Made by a program: the position numbers and the translations under genes. From positions 1 to 24,535 of IMG/VR virus record IMGVR_UViG_3300007539_000212: DNA of 24,535 nt. One strand, written 5' to 3'. The notes under the pieces are model-generated. The model saw nothing but the letters and a program-made list of their open reading frames with translations. It did not search any database and was not told the origin of the DNA. This DNA comes from a virus. Each line of letters starts with the position of its first letter. The stretch's first letter is position 1. This document shows, piece by piece, positions 19,721-24,535 of the stretch.

Positions 19721-21607
19721 TTATCTTGTGTATTTTTTATTGTTTGTAAAACTTGATGGTGGAACATAACTTAGACCAGAACGATTTGATCCAGATGATA
19801 ATGTATCTTTAATTAATGATAATTTGCTAACATCTGTATTATCTAGTACAATATAAATATTTTCTCTTGAAAGAATATCATTTGAATCTGGAATTGCTTC
19901 TATTTCTATTTTATTTTCCAATGATGTTGATGTAATTACTATTGGGTATAATATAATTTCACCTTTTTCATAATTTACTGTTCCTGCATTATTATTAATA
20001 AATTTTGGAACATTATTTTCTATGATAAAATATTTAATTACTCCAGTTTTACTGTCATTACTTAATGGAGTATCGGTCAAATATACATCCCCATCAACAC
20101 CATCAATTTTAAATGCTGAAGATTTCACATTAAACCCTTCAAGATCTGAATGGAATTTATTTGCATAACAAATTTCGTAATTTGCTAATACATTATATGC
20201 TGGAGTTAAATTTCTTCTCATTTTTATAGTAGTTATATTGGAAGTTATTCCAGTATCCACCTTATCAATGAGTGAAATAAATTTACTATATTTAAATCTT
20301 CCCCCAAAAGAATTTATATCAGATGTTTTTGAGTAATTTTCAATTGTTTTTAGTATTCTAGAGTACAATCCATCTTCACTAGAAATTAATGAAGGATTAT
20401 ATGATACTGTAGTATCATATTCTACATACAAATACTTAAGATCTAATAATTCTTGCTTAATGCCAGCAACAGTATATTTTTTTAAATTTTCCTTTATTTG
20501 ATTTTTTGAAACTTCGGACAAAAATTCTCCATTTTTTGGTTTTATTGTAATAAAAACTTTTCCATATTGTGGTGGATCCAATTCTTCTCCACCATAAGCA
20601 CTTACCGACTCTACATTTGAATATAAAAAAGGTATTAGGCTAATGTAATCTTCTGATGTAACTGCTCTATACTGTGATGAATATACCCTTGGGGCAAGAT
20701 ATTTGATATTATCAATGGATTCAATATTATCACCATTTTCCGCTGCTTGTATGGTTGTAATAAGAGATATTCCAGATGTTATTTGTACTTCACCACCTGC
20801 TTGTTGATAAGTTAGATTTCCAGAAAAAGTAAAATTTGATGCATTATTTCCATCTATACCGTTAGTTACAATATAAGTAGCATCTATTGTGCTTCCATTT
20901 TCTGGTTTTTTTCCTAAAACATTATCACCAAAGAGTAATTGATATTTTTCATCTTCAATCTCTTGAATTAGATAAAGTCTTGAGCTTGAATCTACTTCAA
21001 AAATATTTGCATATGGTTCATAAGTTTCTACTGCGGTGGATCTAACAGAAACACGAATTGTTGTCGTATCTATTCCCAAATTAGGCAAAATATACTTTGC
21101 ATCAATTTGAGAATCATCAACTATAAATGATTTTTTTAATAAAGTACCTTCATAAATCTCAATATTTTCAAATGTTGCAATTCCGTTACTGTTTGGTGTT
21201 ACTGTTATATCATCTGGAATTGAAAAAATATAATTTCCTCCTTGTATTGCTCCAGTAGCAACCACTCCAGCACTTAATTTCACGCTTTTTGCTTGAATAC
21301 CACTAACATTAACAGAAAAAGTAACTACTGCCCTTGCTGCTCTCTTCGATCTTGGTACATAACCTATATTTCTTGCTAATGATATAATGTTTTCTCTTAA
21401 AGTGGCACTATCAATGAATGATTCATTGACTGCCATATTAGTATTATATGCAGTAATGTAAGAATTATATGCAAGAGTATCAATTAATATTGAAAAATTA
21501 GATCCCTCAAAGTCAAAATCAGTAAAATTTGAGTTTGCTCTCAAATAGTCTTTTATCTGAGTTCTTAAATCATTAAAATCTAAGTTTGTAAATTGGTTAA
21601 AAGACAT
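19721..21607 (-). CDS. gp6: Baseplate wedge protein gp6 (628 aa)
   Basis: gp6 forms the dimeric core ring of the T4 baseplate wedge and is related to the baseplate J family. The N-terminal block (NQFTNLDFNDLRTQIKDYLR) is followed by FEGSNFSILIDTLAYNSYIT and NESFIDSATLRENIISLARN. The segment GYVPRSKRAARAVV is typical of cyanophage gp6. A further block near the middle (SQYRAVTSEDYISLIPFLYS, then SVSAYGGEELDPPQYGKVFI) is the conserved part of the gp6 family. The length is close to T4 gp6 (660 aa). The start overlaps the gp25 stop by one base (TAATG), so the two genes are probably translationally coupled in equal amounts. It has no signal peptide or membrane segment, as expected for a cytoplasmically assembled virion part. 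Confidence 0.95.
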   Translation of the reverse strand: MSFNQFTNLDFNDLRTQIKDYLRANSNFTDFDFEGSNFSILIDTLAYNSYITAYNTNMAVNESFIDSATLRENIISLARNIGYVPRSKRAARAVVTFSVNVSGIQAKSVKLSAGVVATGAIQGGNYIFSIPDDITVTPNSNGIATFENIEIYEGTLLKKSFIVDDSQIDAKYILPNLGIDTTTIRVSVRSTAVETYEPYANIFEVDSSSRLYLIQEIEDEKYQLLFGDNVLGKKPENGSTIDATYIVTNGIDGNNASNFTFSGNLTYQQAGGEVQITSGISLITTIQAAENGDNIESIDNIKYLAPRVYSSQYRAVTSEDYISLIPFLYSNVESVSAYGGEELDPPQYGKVFITIKPKNGEFLSEVSKNQIKENLKKYTVAGIKQELLDLKYLYVEYDTTVSYNPSLISSEDGLYSRILKTIENYSKTSDINSFGGRFKYSKFISLIDKVDTGITSNITTIKMRRNLTPAYNVLANYEICYANKFHSDLEGFNVKSSAFKIDGVDGDVYLTDTPLSNDSKTGVIKYFIIENNVPKFINNNAGTVNYEKGEIILYPIVITSTSLENKIEIEAIPDSNDILSRENIYIVLDNTDVSKLSLIKDTLSSGSNRSGLSYVPPSSFTNNKKYTR

Positions 21608-22008
21608 TACACTTTACTTGGTTGTAAAATAAATTCTATATTTTGGTTTGGAATCGGTAATCCAACAATATTATATGATATTTTAACTTCGAGTTCATTA
21701 CTATCTTCAATTATTTGAACTATAACACTATTTAAACTTATTCTTGGTTCAAAATTATTTAATAGCGTGGTAATTTCTTCTTCTAGTGATGATTCAACTC
21801 CTGATGATTGAAGTTCAAATAAAGAGTTAATAACCCCCGATCCAAGAATTGGATTAAAAAACCTTTCACCAATATTTGTTTTTACTAAATTAATTACAGA
21901 CTTTTTAATTGCATCTTCATTTCTAAGAATGGTGATATCATTAGTTACTGGATGTCTAGTAAAAGACAAACTTATATCTTTAAAACTCCTTGAGATTTTA
22001 ACTGACAT
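21607..22008 (-). CDS. gp25: Baseplate wedge protein gp25 (133 aa)
   Basis: gp25 is a small baseplate wedge component in the GPW/gp25 family. It contacts the gp6 core bundle and helps start sheath assembly. Length (133 aa) matches T4 gp25 (132 aa). Characteristic segments are the N-terminal FKDISLSFTRHPVTNDITIL, then AIKKSVINLVKTNIGERFFN with the family GER motif, and PILGSGVINSLFEL. The gene is followed directly by gp6 with a one-base overlap, the usual cyanophage order. The ATG at 22008 has no Shine-Dalgarno sequence upstream (TATTTCTGA). A TATAGATA sequence 20 bp upstream may be a degenerate late promoter. Confidence 0.95.
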   Translation of the reverse strand: MSVKISRSFKDISLSFTRHPVTNDITILRNEDAIKKSVINLVKTNIGERFFNPILGSGVINSLFELQSSGVESSLEEEITTLLNNFEPRISLNSVIVQIIEDSNELEVKISYNIVGLPIPNQNIEFILQPSKV

Positions 22009-22028
22009 TCAGAAATACACTTTTAATA

Positions 22029-22036
22029 TATCTATA
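22029..22036 (-). promoter_or_regulatory. Possible degenerate late promoter (TATAGATA) before gp25
   Basis: The minus strand reads TATAGATA, one mismatch from the T4 late octamer. It is centred in the 38-bp gap between the 218-aa gene and gp25, 20 bp before the gp25 ATG. Position is favourable, but the match is imperfect and the gap is AT-rich. Confidence 0.33.
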
Positions 22037-22046
22037 ATACTTTTTA

Positions 22047-22703
22047 TTATGAAATTCCTCTTTCTTTTTTTGTTTCCCAGAAATAAGACTCTTGATCTCC
22101 TAGTCCCATCAAATCGTAACCATTTTCAACTTGATAGTATTCTGTAGATACTTTAAAATCAGGAGTTTTTGGTTCTGGTGGTGTCAAACTATTATCATAT
22201 ACACGCATTCTATTATTTGGATATAGTGCATATTGTCCATTAACAAGTTCAATTAGATTGTGTGATTTATGTTCTGATGGATTTTCACTTGTTGCATAAT
22301 CAATAACATCTGGATCTTGATGATAGTTATCTATTGTGCAAATATAAGTACCACGAATTGATCCATAATCTCTAGTATAAACTTCATAATTCATAGAACC
22401 TATGAATTGCTTTTGCACAGTAACAACACCATAATCCATACAATTCCAAAATTGGAGATTATGAAGTGTCATATCTGGATCTGGTTTTTTTGGTTCTGAT
22501 AAAAATGCACTAATAGGTAATTTATCATATAATGCTGCATATTCTGGTAAATATGTTTCAAAATAAAATGCTCTTCCTGGTATAGACTTTACCGAAACCC
22601 ATATTCCTTTTTCGTATTCTCCATGACCACTTTGGTGATCTGTAAGATATTCTTTCCTTACCCATACCTCTTGAGAGGGTAGATTGGATATTAAACAGGA
22701 CAT
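22047..22703 (-). CDS. Conserved cyanophage-type protein of unknown function (218 aa)
   Basis: I recognise this as a type of protein recurring in T4-like cyanophage genomes (start MSCLISNLPSQEVWVRKEYL) but know no function for it. It is a soluble, aromatic-rich protein with many Tyr and Trp residues and no signal peptide or membrane segment. Conserved-looking blocks are GRAFYFETYLPEYAALYDKL, LHNLQFWNCMDYGVVTVQKQ and YSIRGTY-like sequence around residue 115. The C-terminus is charged (FWETKKERGIS). It is the first gene of the structural run leading into gp25 and gp6, 38 bp upstream of gp25, which suggests a late gene. A weak AGG lies about 9 nt before the ATG. It could be a structural or assembly factor, or unrelated to the tail. 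The sequence does not decide. Confidence 0.85.
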   Translation of the reverse strand: MSCLISNLPSQEVWVRKEYLTDHQSGHGEYEKGIWVSVKSIPGRAFYFETYLPEYAALYDKLPISAFLSEPKKPDPDMTLHNLQFWNCMDYGVVTVQKQFIGSMNYEVYTRDYGSIRGTYICTIDNYHQDPDVIDYATSENPSEHKSHNLIELVNGQYALYPNNRMRVYDNSLTPPEPKTPDFKVSTEYYQVENGYDLMGLGDQESYFWETKKERGIS

Positions 22704-22723
22704 AAAGATACCTAAGATACAAA

Positions 22724-22746
22724 AAAAGATGCTAAATGCATCTTTT
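22724..22746 (-). terminator. Rho-independent terminator after the 44-aa gene
   Basis: A 9-bp perfect stem (AAAAGATGC / GCATCTTTT) has a 5-nt loop. On the minus strand it is followed by a T-rich tract (seven T in total, partly in the stem). It lies just past the stop of the 44-aa gene and before the 218-aa gene, so it would separate that upstream unit from the structural operon. The stem is mainly A-T at its base. Confidence 0.65.
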
Positions 22747-22748
22747 AA

Positions 22749-22756
22749 TATTTATT
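22749..22756 (-). promoter_or_regulatory. Possible late promoter (AATAAATA) before the structural run
   Basis: The minus strand reads AATAAATA, 7 of 8 positions of the T4 late octamer. It overlaps the stop codon of the 44-aa gene and lies 45 bp before the 218-aa gene. Transcription from it would start near 22743, inside the upstream arm of the terminator hairpin. Confidence 0.38.
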
Positions 22757-22886
22757 TACCTTGTCCTCTATATTTTTTTCTGGCAGCATTTCTACTAGTT
22801 GCAGAATACTTTGTATTTTTTCCACTTCCTTGAATTGTTGTTTTTGGTTTGCTTTCAACTTTTACATCTTTTTTGTTTAGTGCCAT
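22752..22886 (-). CDS. Small basic cyanophage-type protein (44 aa)
   Basis: The start is ATG at 22886 and the stop is TAA at 22752-22754. The protein begins MALNKKDVKVESKPKTTIQG and continues SGKNTKYSATSRNAARKKYR, ending GQGK. It is strongly basic and low in hydrophobic residues, so it is probably disordered and possibly nucleic-acid-binding. I recognise this type of small protein as recurrent in T4-like cyanophages, without known function. It has the best Shine-Dalgarno sequence of the window (AGGAG, 9 nt spacer), which suggests high expression. It is followed by a hairpin terminator and preceded by a repeat-rich non-coding leader. Confidence 0.82.
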   Translation of the reverse strand: MALNKKDVKVESKPKTTIQGSGKNTKYSATSRNAARKKYRGQGK

Positions 22887-22895
22887 TTTAAATTT

Positions 22896-22900
22896 CTCCT
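22896..22900 (-). promoter_or_regulatory. Strong Shine-Dalgarno sequence AGGAG
   Basis: AGGAG on the minus strand lies 9 nt before the ATG of the 44-aa gene. It supports this start codon and is the only strong ribosome binding site seen upstream of any gene here. Confidence 0.85.
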
Positions 22901-22934
22901 AGTTTTTTCTTTTAAAGCGGTTTTTTGCGCGAAA

Positions 22935-22940
22935 ATTATA
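22935..22940 (-). promoter_or_regulatory. Possible sigma-70 type -10 element (TATAAT)
   Basis: TATAAT on the minus strand lies about 50 bp before the 44-aa gene, directly after the three 12-bp direct repeats. Transcription starting near 22928 would give a leader of about 42 nt containing the Shine-Dalgarno sequence. No good -35 element is visible, so an activator-dependent promoter using the repeats is one reading. Chance in AT-rich DNA is another. Confidence 0.4.
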
Positions 22941-22970
22941 AGGTCTAGAATAAGGTCTAGAATAAGGTCT
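22939..22970. repeat. Three direct 12-bp repeats (taaggtctagaa)
   Basis: The unit taaggtctagaa occurs twice exactly (22939-22950 and 22951-22962), followed by a third copy truncated after taaggtct (22963-22970). The third copy is also the left arm of the hairpin AGGTCT-AA-AGACCT at 22965-22978. The 12-bp spacing places each copy on nearly the same face of the DNA helix, as expected for a protein-binding array. Confidence 0.85.
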
Positions 22971-22977
22971 AAAGACC

Positions 22978-23020
22978 TCTCAATCTCTCTATCTAAAATA
23001 AGAATAAAGAGAGATTGAGA
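22978..23020. repeat. 13-bp perfect inverted repeat with 17-nt loop
   Basis: The arms tctcaatctctct (22978-22990) and agagagattgaga (23008-23020) are perfect complements around an AT-rich 17-nt loop. No T run follows on either strand, so it is not a classical terminator. It directly adjoins the AGGTCT hairpin, making a tandem hairpin structure in the leader of the 44-aa gene. Confidence 0.85.
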
Positions 23021-23134
23021 TAAACTATAAGGGAAAGATCAAGAGGATCTGAGAGAGGAATATATTAGTAGGTAAAAAATAATTATAGAAATTTTTTATT
23101 ATATTAGAGAATATAAGATATAAACTCTAAAAAT

Positions 23135-23165
23135 AAAAAAAAATCTCTATATTATAATATTTTTT
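23135..23165 (-). terminator. Weak candidate terminator after the 251-aa gene
   Basis: On the minus strand a 7-bp A/T stem (AAAAAAT / ATTTTTT) encloses the palindrome ATATTATAATAT and ends in a run of nine T. It lies just beyond the stop of the 251-aa gene. There is no G-C pair in the stem, so its strength is doubtful. Confidence 0.3.
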
Positions 23166-23182
23166 GCCTGAGAATTATATTA

Positions 23183-23938
23183 TCAGATAATCCTAGTCTT
23201 TTCGTGCCCCACACGAATTTTTGGATCACACCAAATTTCATATCCTGCTTCTTTTGCATCAAGGCAGAATGATACATCTTCACCACACATATCTTGAACT
23301 TCTCCAGATTCAAATACTTGCATCTTAGGAGCAAACCAAGGGTATTCAAGATTCTCAAATACTCCATTTTTGATAAGTACCCAACCAAATCCTGTATAAT
23401 CAACAGTAAATGGTTTTTTACGTTTGGACATTGTTTCCAATGTTTCGTGATTCATCACACCACCATTGGTGCGGAAGTCATCTTCTTCAAGCCAATGTGC
23501 AACTGATGTTGTGTGTCCATCTTCTGTACAATACCATCCAGCTGCGATATCTTTATCCATTGCAACAAGACGATAAAATTTCTCAATATCAAATACAATA
23601 TCACTATCAATCCATAATTGATAATCATAATTTAACTTTCCATCCCAAGGTTTTTGTTTTGGTCCCCTTAGTACATTTGCACCAAGAACTTTACATCGAG
23701 CAAAATTCACCATTGATGAATAATCCTGAGAAATTTGAATACTTGCACCTGATTGTACAAGGTCAAAACATAATTGTACAAAATTTTTAAGAAATGTATA
23801 AGAAACTCCTCGACCAGGAAGACAGAATACAACTGTCTTACCTCGAATCATTTCTTTTGCTTCATTAATATCAAAAATGTTTTCTGATGATTTATCCTTT
23901 TTTGGTGCTACAGTTTTAACAGTAAATCCTTTAGCCAT
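23183..23938 (-). CDS. GT-A type glycosyltransferase-like protein (251 aa)
   Basis: The protein has features of a GT-A fold nucleotide-sugar transferase. After a Lys-rich N-terminus comes a beta strand with VVFCLPGRGVSYTF (about residues 36-49). A DxD-type metal site follows in LWIDSDIVF (Asp111, Asp113), then GWYCTEDG near 134. A GEDVSFC segment (219-225) carries acidic residues where such enzymes keep the catalytic base. A C-terminal GHEK (244-247) has a His that could be the third metal ligand. It has no signal peptide or membrane helix, so it would be cytosolic. Similar proteins occur in T4-like cyanophages, annotated as glycosyltransferase or hypothetical. Donor and acceptor are unknown; virion protein or DNA modification are possibilities. 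The ATG at 23938 lacks a Shine-Dalgarno sequence. Confidence 0.72.
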   Translation of the reverse strand: MAKGFTVKTVAPKKDKSSENIFDINEAKEMIRGKTVVFCLPGRGVSYTFLKNFVQLCFDLVQSGASIQISQDYSSMVNFARCKVLGANVLRGPKQKPWDGKLNYDYQLWIDSDIVFDIEKFYRLVAMDKDIAAGWYCTEDGHTTSVAHWLEEDDFRTNGGVMNHETLETMSKRKKPFTVDYTGFGWVLIKNGVFENLEYPWFAPKMQVFESGEVQDMCGEDVSFCLDAKEAGYEIWCDPKIRVGHEKTRII

Positions 23939-24001
23939 AAAAAATTAATAGTTTTACTAACGTTGATATTCTATCACCCCAAACCAAATTCTGCAAGGTG
24001 A

Positions 24002-24154
24002 TTATGCTTTATTTAGTGTTACTTTGATATCCTTATCATCACCACCAGATGTCCATACAAGACCTCTGATTAATTTTAATTTGTCCTGTAATTCTTTTTG
24101 TGAGACTTGTGAAAGTATCTTCTTTCCCCTCACTTCTATCATATATGTCTGCAT
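24002..24154 (-). CDS. Small cyanophage-type protein of unknown function (50 aa)
   Basis: This short gene runs from ATG at 24154 to TAA at 24002-24004. The protein begins MQTYMIEVRGKKILSQVSQK and contains LKLIRGLVWTSGGDDKDIKV near the end. The pattern of a short beta strand, a helix and an IRGLVWTSGG turn resembles small uncharacterised proteins recurring in T4-like cyanophages. It is soluble and mixed-charge. A GATAAATA late-promoter-like octamer lies 24 bp upstream; no Shine-Dalgarno sequence is visible. It sits 63 bp before the 251-aa gene and may be co-transcribed with it. Function is unknown. A competing 46-aa frame overlaps the same DNA but looks less protein-like. Confidence 0.72.
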   Translation of the reverse strand: MQTYMIEVRGKKILSQVSQKELQDKLKLIRGLVWTSGGDDKDIKVTLNKA

Positions 24155-24178
24155 TTTTATTATACTTATATTTTTTCA

Positions 24179-24186
24179 TATTTATC
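24179..24186 (-). promoter_or_regulatory. Candidate late promoter (GATAAATA) before the 50-aa gene
   Basis: The minus strand reads GATAAATA, one base from the T4 late octamer, 24 bp before the ATG of the 50-aa gene and just past the stop of a possible 26-aa ORF. Cyanophage late promoters tolerate variation at the first position, so this is a plausible late start. Confidence 0.48.
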
Positions 24187-24189
24187 CTA

Positions 24190-24270
24190 TTAAACCTTTT
24201 TGGCGATTTTTTCCCCCCAGAAATTTTTTTTATATAAAGATAAACCTAAAATCGATTTTAAATCAATCAT
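24190..24270 (-). CDS. Possible micro-ORF (26 aa)
   Basis: A minus-strand ORF starts with ATG at 24270 and ends with TAA at 24190-24192. The peptide begins MIDLKSILGLSLYKKNFWGE and ends KIAKKV. It could form a short amphipathic, basic helix. A purine-rich GAGAGAGTGA lies before the ATG and might act as a weak ribosome binding site. It is immediately followed by the candidate late promoter of the 50-aa gene. I know no relative; an ORF this short occurs readily by chance. Confidence 0.25.
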   Translation of the reverse strand: MIDLKSILGLSLYKKNFWGEKIAKKV

Positions 24271-24535
24271 ATTCACTCTCTCGTTTTTGGTTCGTTGTAG
24301 GTTAGGGAAGTTAGTGTTTTTTATTTTAGGGTTTATAAAAAACCTTAGAACCCCTTTATACCTTTATAACCCCCTTTATACCTTTATAACCCCCTTTATA
24401 CCTTTATAACCCCCTTTATACCTTTATGGGGGGGCATCGGTTTATAATAACCAACAATTATAATCAAAAAACACTGCTAATTATAATATACTGGGGATTG
24501 CGATAACGAACTAATTATTATACACGAACAATAAA
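24271..24535. other. Intergenic region at the right edge with repeats and promoter-like sites
   Basis: No credible coding sequence is seen in these 265 bases. The region holds a 20-bp tandem repeat and a run of seven G (24428-24434). It also holds two direct copies of aattataat (24456-24464 and 24479-24487), whose minus-strand readings contain TATAAT. It probably carries promoters for the minus-strand genes to its left. Whether a gene begins just beyond the edge cannot be seen. Confidence 0.5.
24351..24427. repeat. 20-bp tandem repeat (about 3.9 copies)
   Basis: The unit cccctttatacctttataac is repeated exactly at 24351, 24371 and 24391, with a 17-base final copy at 24411. Each unit has two cctttata halves, so on the minus strand TATAAAGG recurs seven times with alternating 8- and 12-bp spacing. 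Because 20 is not a multiple of three and every frame soon meets a stop, it is non-coding. A G7 run follows immediately. Confidence 0.92.

Larger units (their letters stand above)
22887..23182 (-). other. Non-coding, repeat- and hairpin-rich leader region
   Basis: These 296 bases between the 251-aa gene and the 44-aa gene hold no credible gene. On the minus strand they contain, in order, an A/T palindrome with a T run that may end the upstream transcript, TATAAT-like sites and a 13-bp perfect inverted repeat. A 6-bp hairpin and three 12-bp direct repeats follow, then another TATAAT, then the AGGAG of the 44-aa gene. The sequence is very AT-rich with polypurine/polypyrimidine tracts. It probably works as a regulatory leader; a small RNA is possible but unproven. 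Confidence 0.6.

Noticed and set aside
23152-23403. 83-aa minus-strand ORF within the glycosyltransferase-like gene
   Set aside because: It overlaps the 3' part of the 251-aa gene in another frame, and its composition (Leu/Lys/Cys-rich, no motif) is typical of a shadow.
23410-23790. 126-aa plus-strand ORF
   Set aside because: It is antisense to the glycosyltransferase-like gene, with improbable His/Leu/Gln-rich composition; every supported gene is on the minus strand.
23939-24001. Hairpin ATCACC/GGTGAT as a terminator between the 50-aa and 251-aa genes
   Set aside because: The stem is only 6 bp with a long loop and no following T run, so termination is unlikely.
24039-24179. 46-aa minus-strand ORF starting MKKYKYNKNADIYD, overlapping the 50-aa gene
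   Set aside because: The overlapping 50-aa frame has the recognisable cyanophage-type sequence. This frame reads like a frameshifted shadow ending in TGG TGG TGA, and its ATG lies directly at the promoter-like octamer.
24024-24305. 93-aa plus-strand ORF
   Set aside because: It is antisense across the 50-aa gene and intergenic DNA, with Phe/Ile-rich low-complexity composition and no start signals.
24351-24427. CRISPR-like or coding repeat at the right edge
   Set aside because: The copies are directly adjacent without spacers, and the 20-bp unit quickly produces stops in all frames, so it is a simple non-coding tandem repeat.

Overview
This AT-rich window looks like part of a T4-like marine myovirus, most likely a cyanophage of the Prochlorococcus/Synechococcus T4-like group or a close pelagic relative. 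The basis is recognisable protein families in a known order. Baseplate wedge genes gp25, gp6 and gp8 sit with two very large structural genes, one starting with a DUF4815-type region and one carrying a YHYH-type module. Several small proteins of cyanophage type lie beside them. This is recognition by eye; no database search was possible. All supported genes lie on the minus strand, so they are read from the right end of the window to the left.

Right end (about 22.7-24.5 kb): an intergenic region with a 20-bp tandem repeat and several TATAAT-like sites, then a possible 26-aa micro-ORF, a 50-aa cyanophage-type protein and a 251-aa glycosyltransferase-like protein (DSD motif). About 300 bp of hairpin-rich non-coding DNA follow, then a 44-aa basic protein with the only strong Shine-Dalgarno sequence in the window, then a hairpin terminator that overlaps a candidate late promoter.

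Centre and left (1-22.7 kb): a tightly packed structural operon. It runs from a 218-aa conserved protein of unknown function to gp25 (133 aa), gp6 (628 aa), a 3417-aa protein in the gp7 position, gp8 (521 aa), a 2495-aa DUF4815-type protein, a 74-aa coiled-coil protein, and the first 43 codons of another probable structural gene. Gaps run from an 8-nt overlap to about 40 nt. Exact T4-type late promoter octamers (TATAAATA) precede gp8 and the truncated gene at the left edge.

Functionally, gp25, gp6 and gp8 build the baseplate wedge. The two giant proteins probably form the outer baseplate and fibre-attachment parts. They are built from recurring beta-rich modules (GGxGY repeats, adhesin-like HxFxxGDxVxY repeats, IxNEIIxY...RG modules), and some of these also occur in gp8 or in the other giant protein. 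The most unusual features are this shared modular content, a 21-bp/7-residue tandem repeat encoding Asn-rich heptads, the size of the gp7-position protein, and the non-coding repeats at 22.9-23.0 kb and 24.35-24.43 kb. I saw no CRISPR array, tRNA, rRNA, insertion sequence, integrase or photosynthesis gene.
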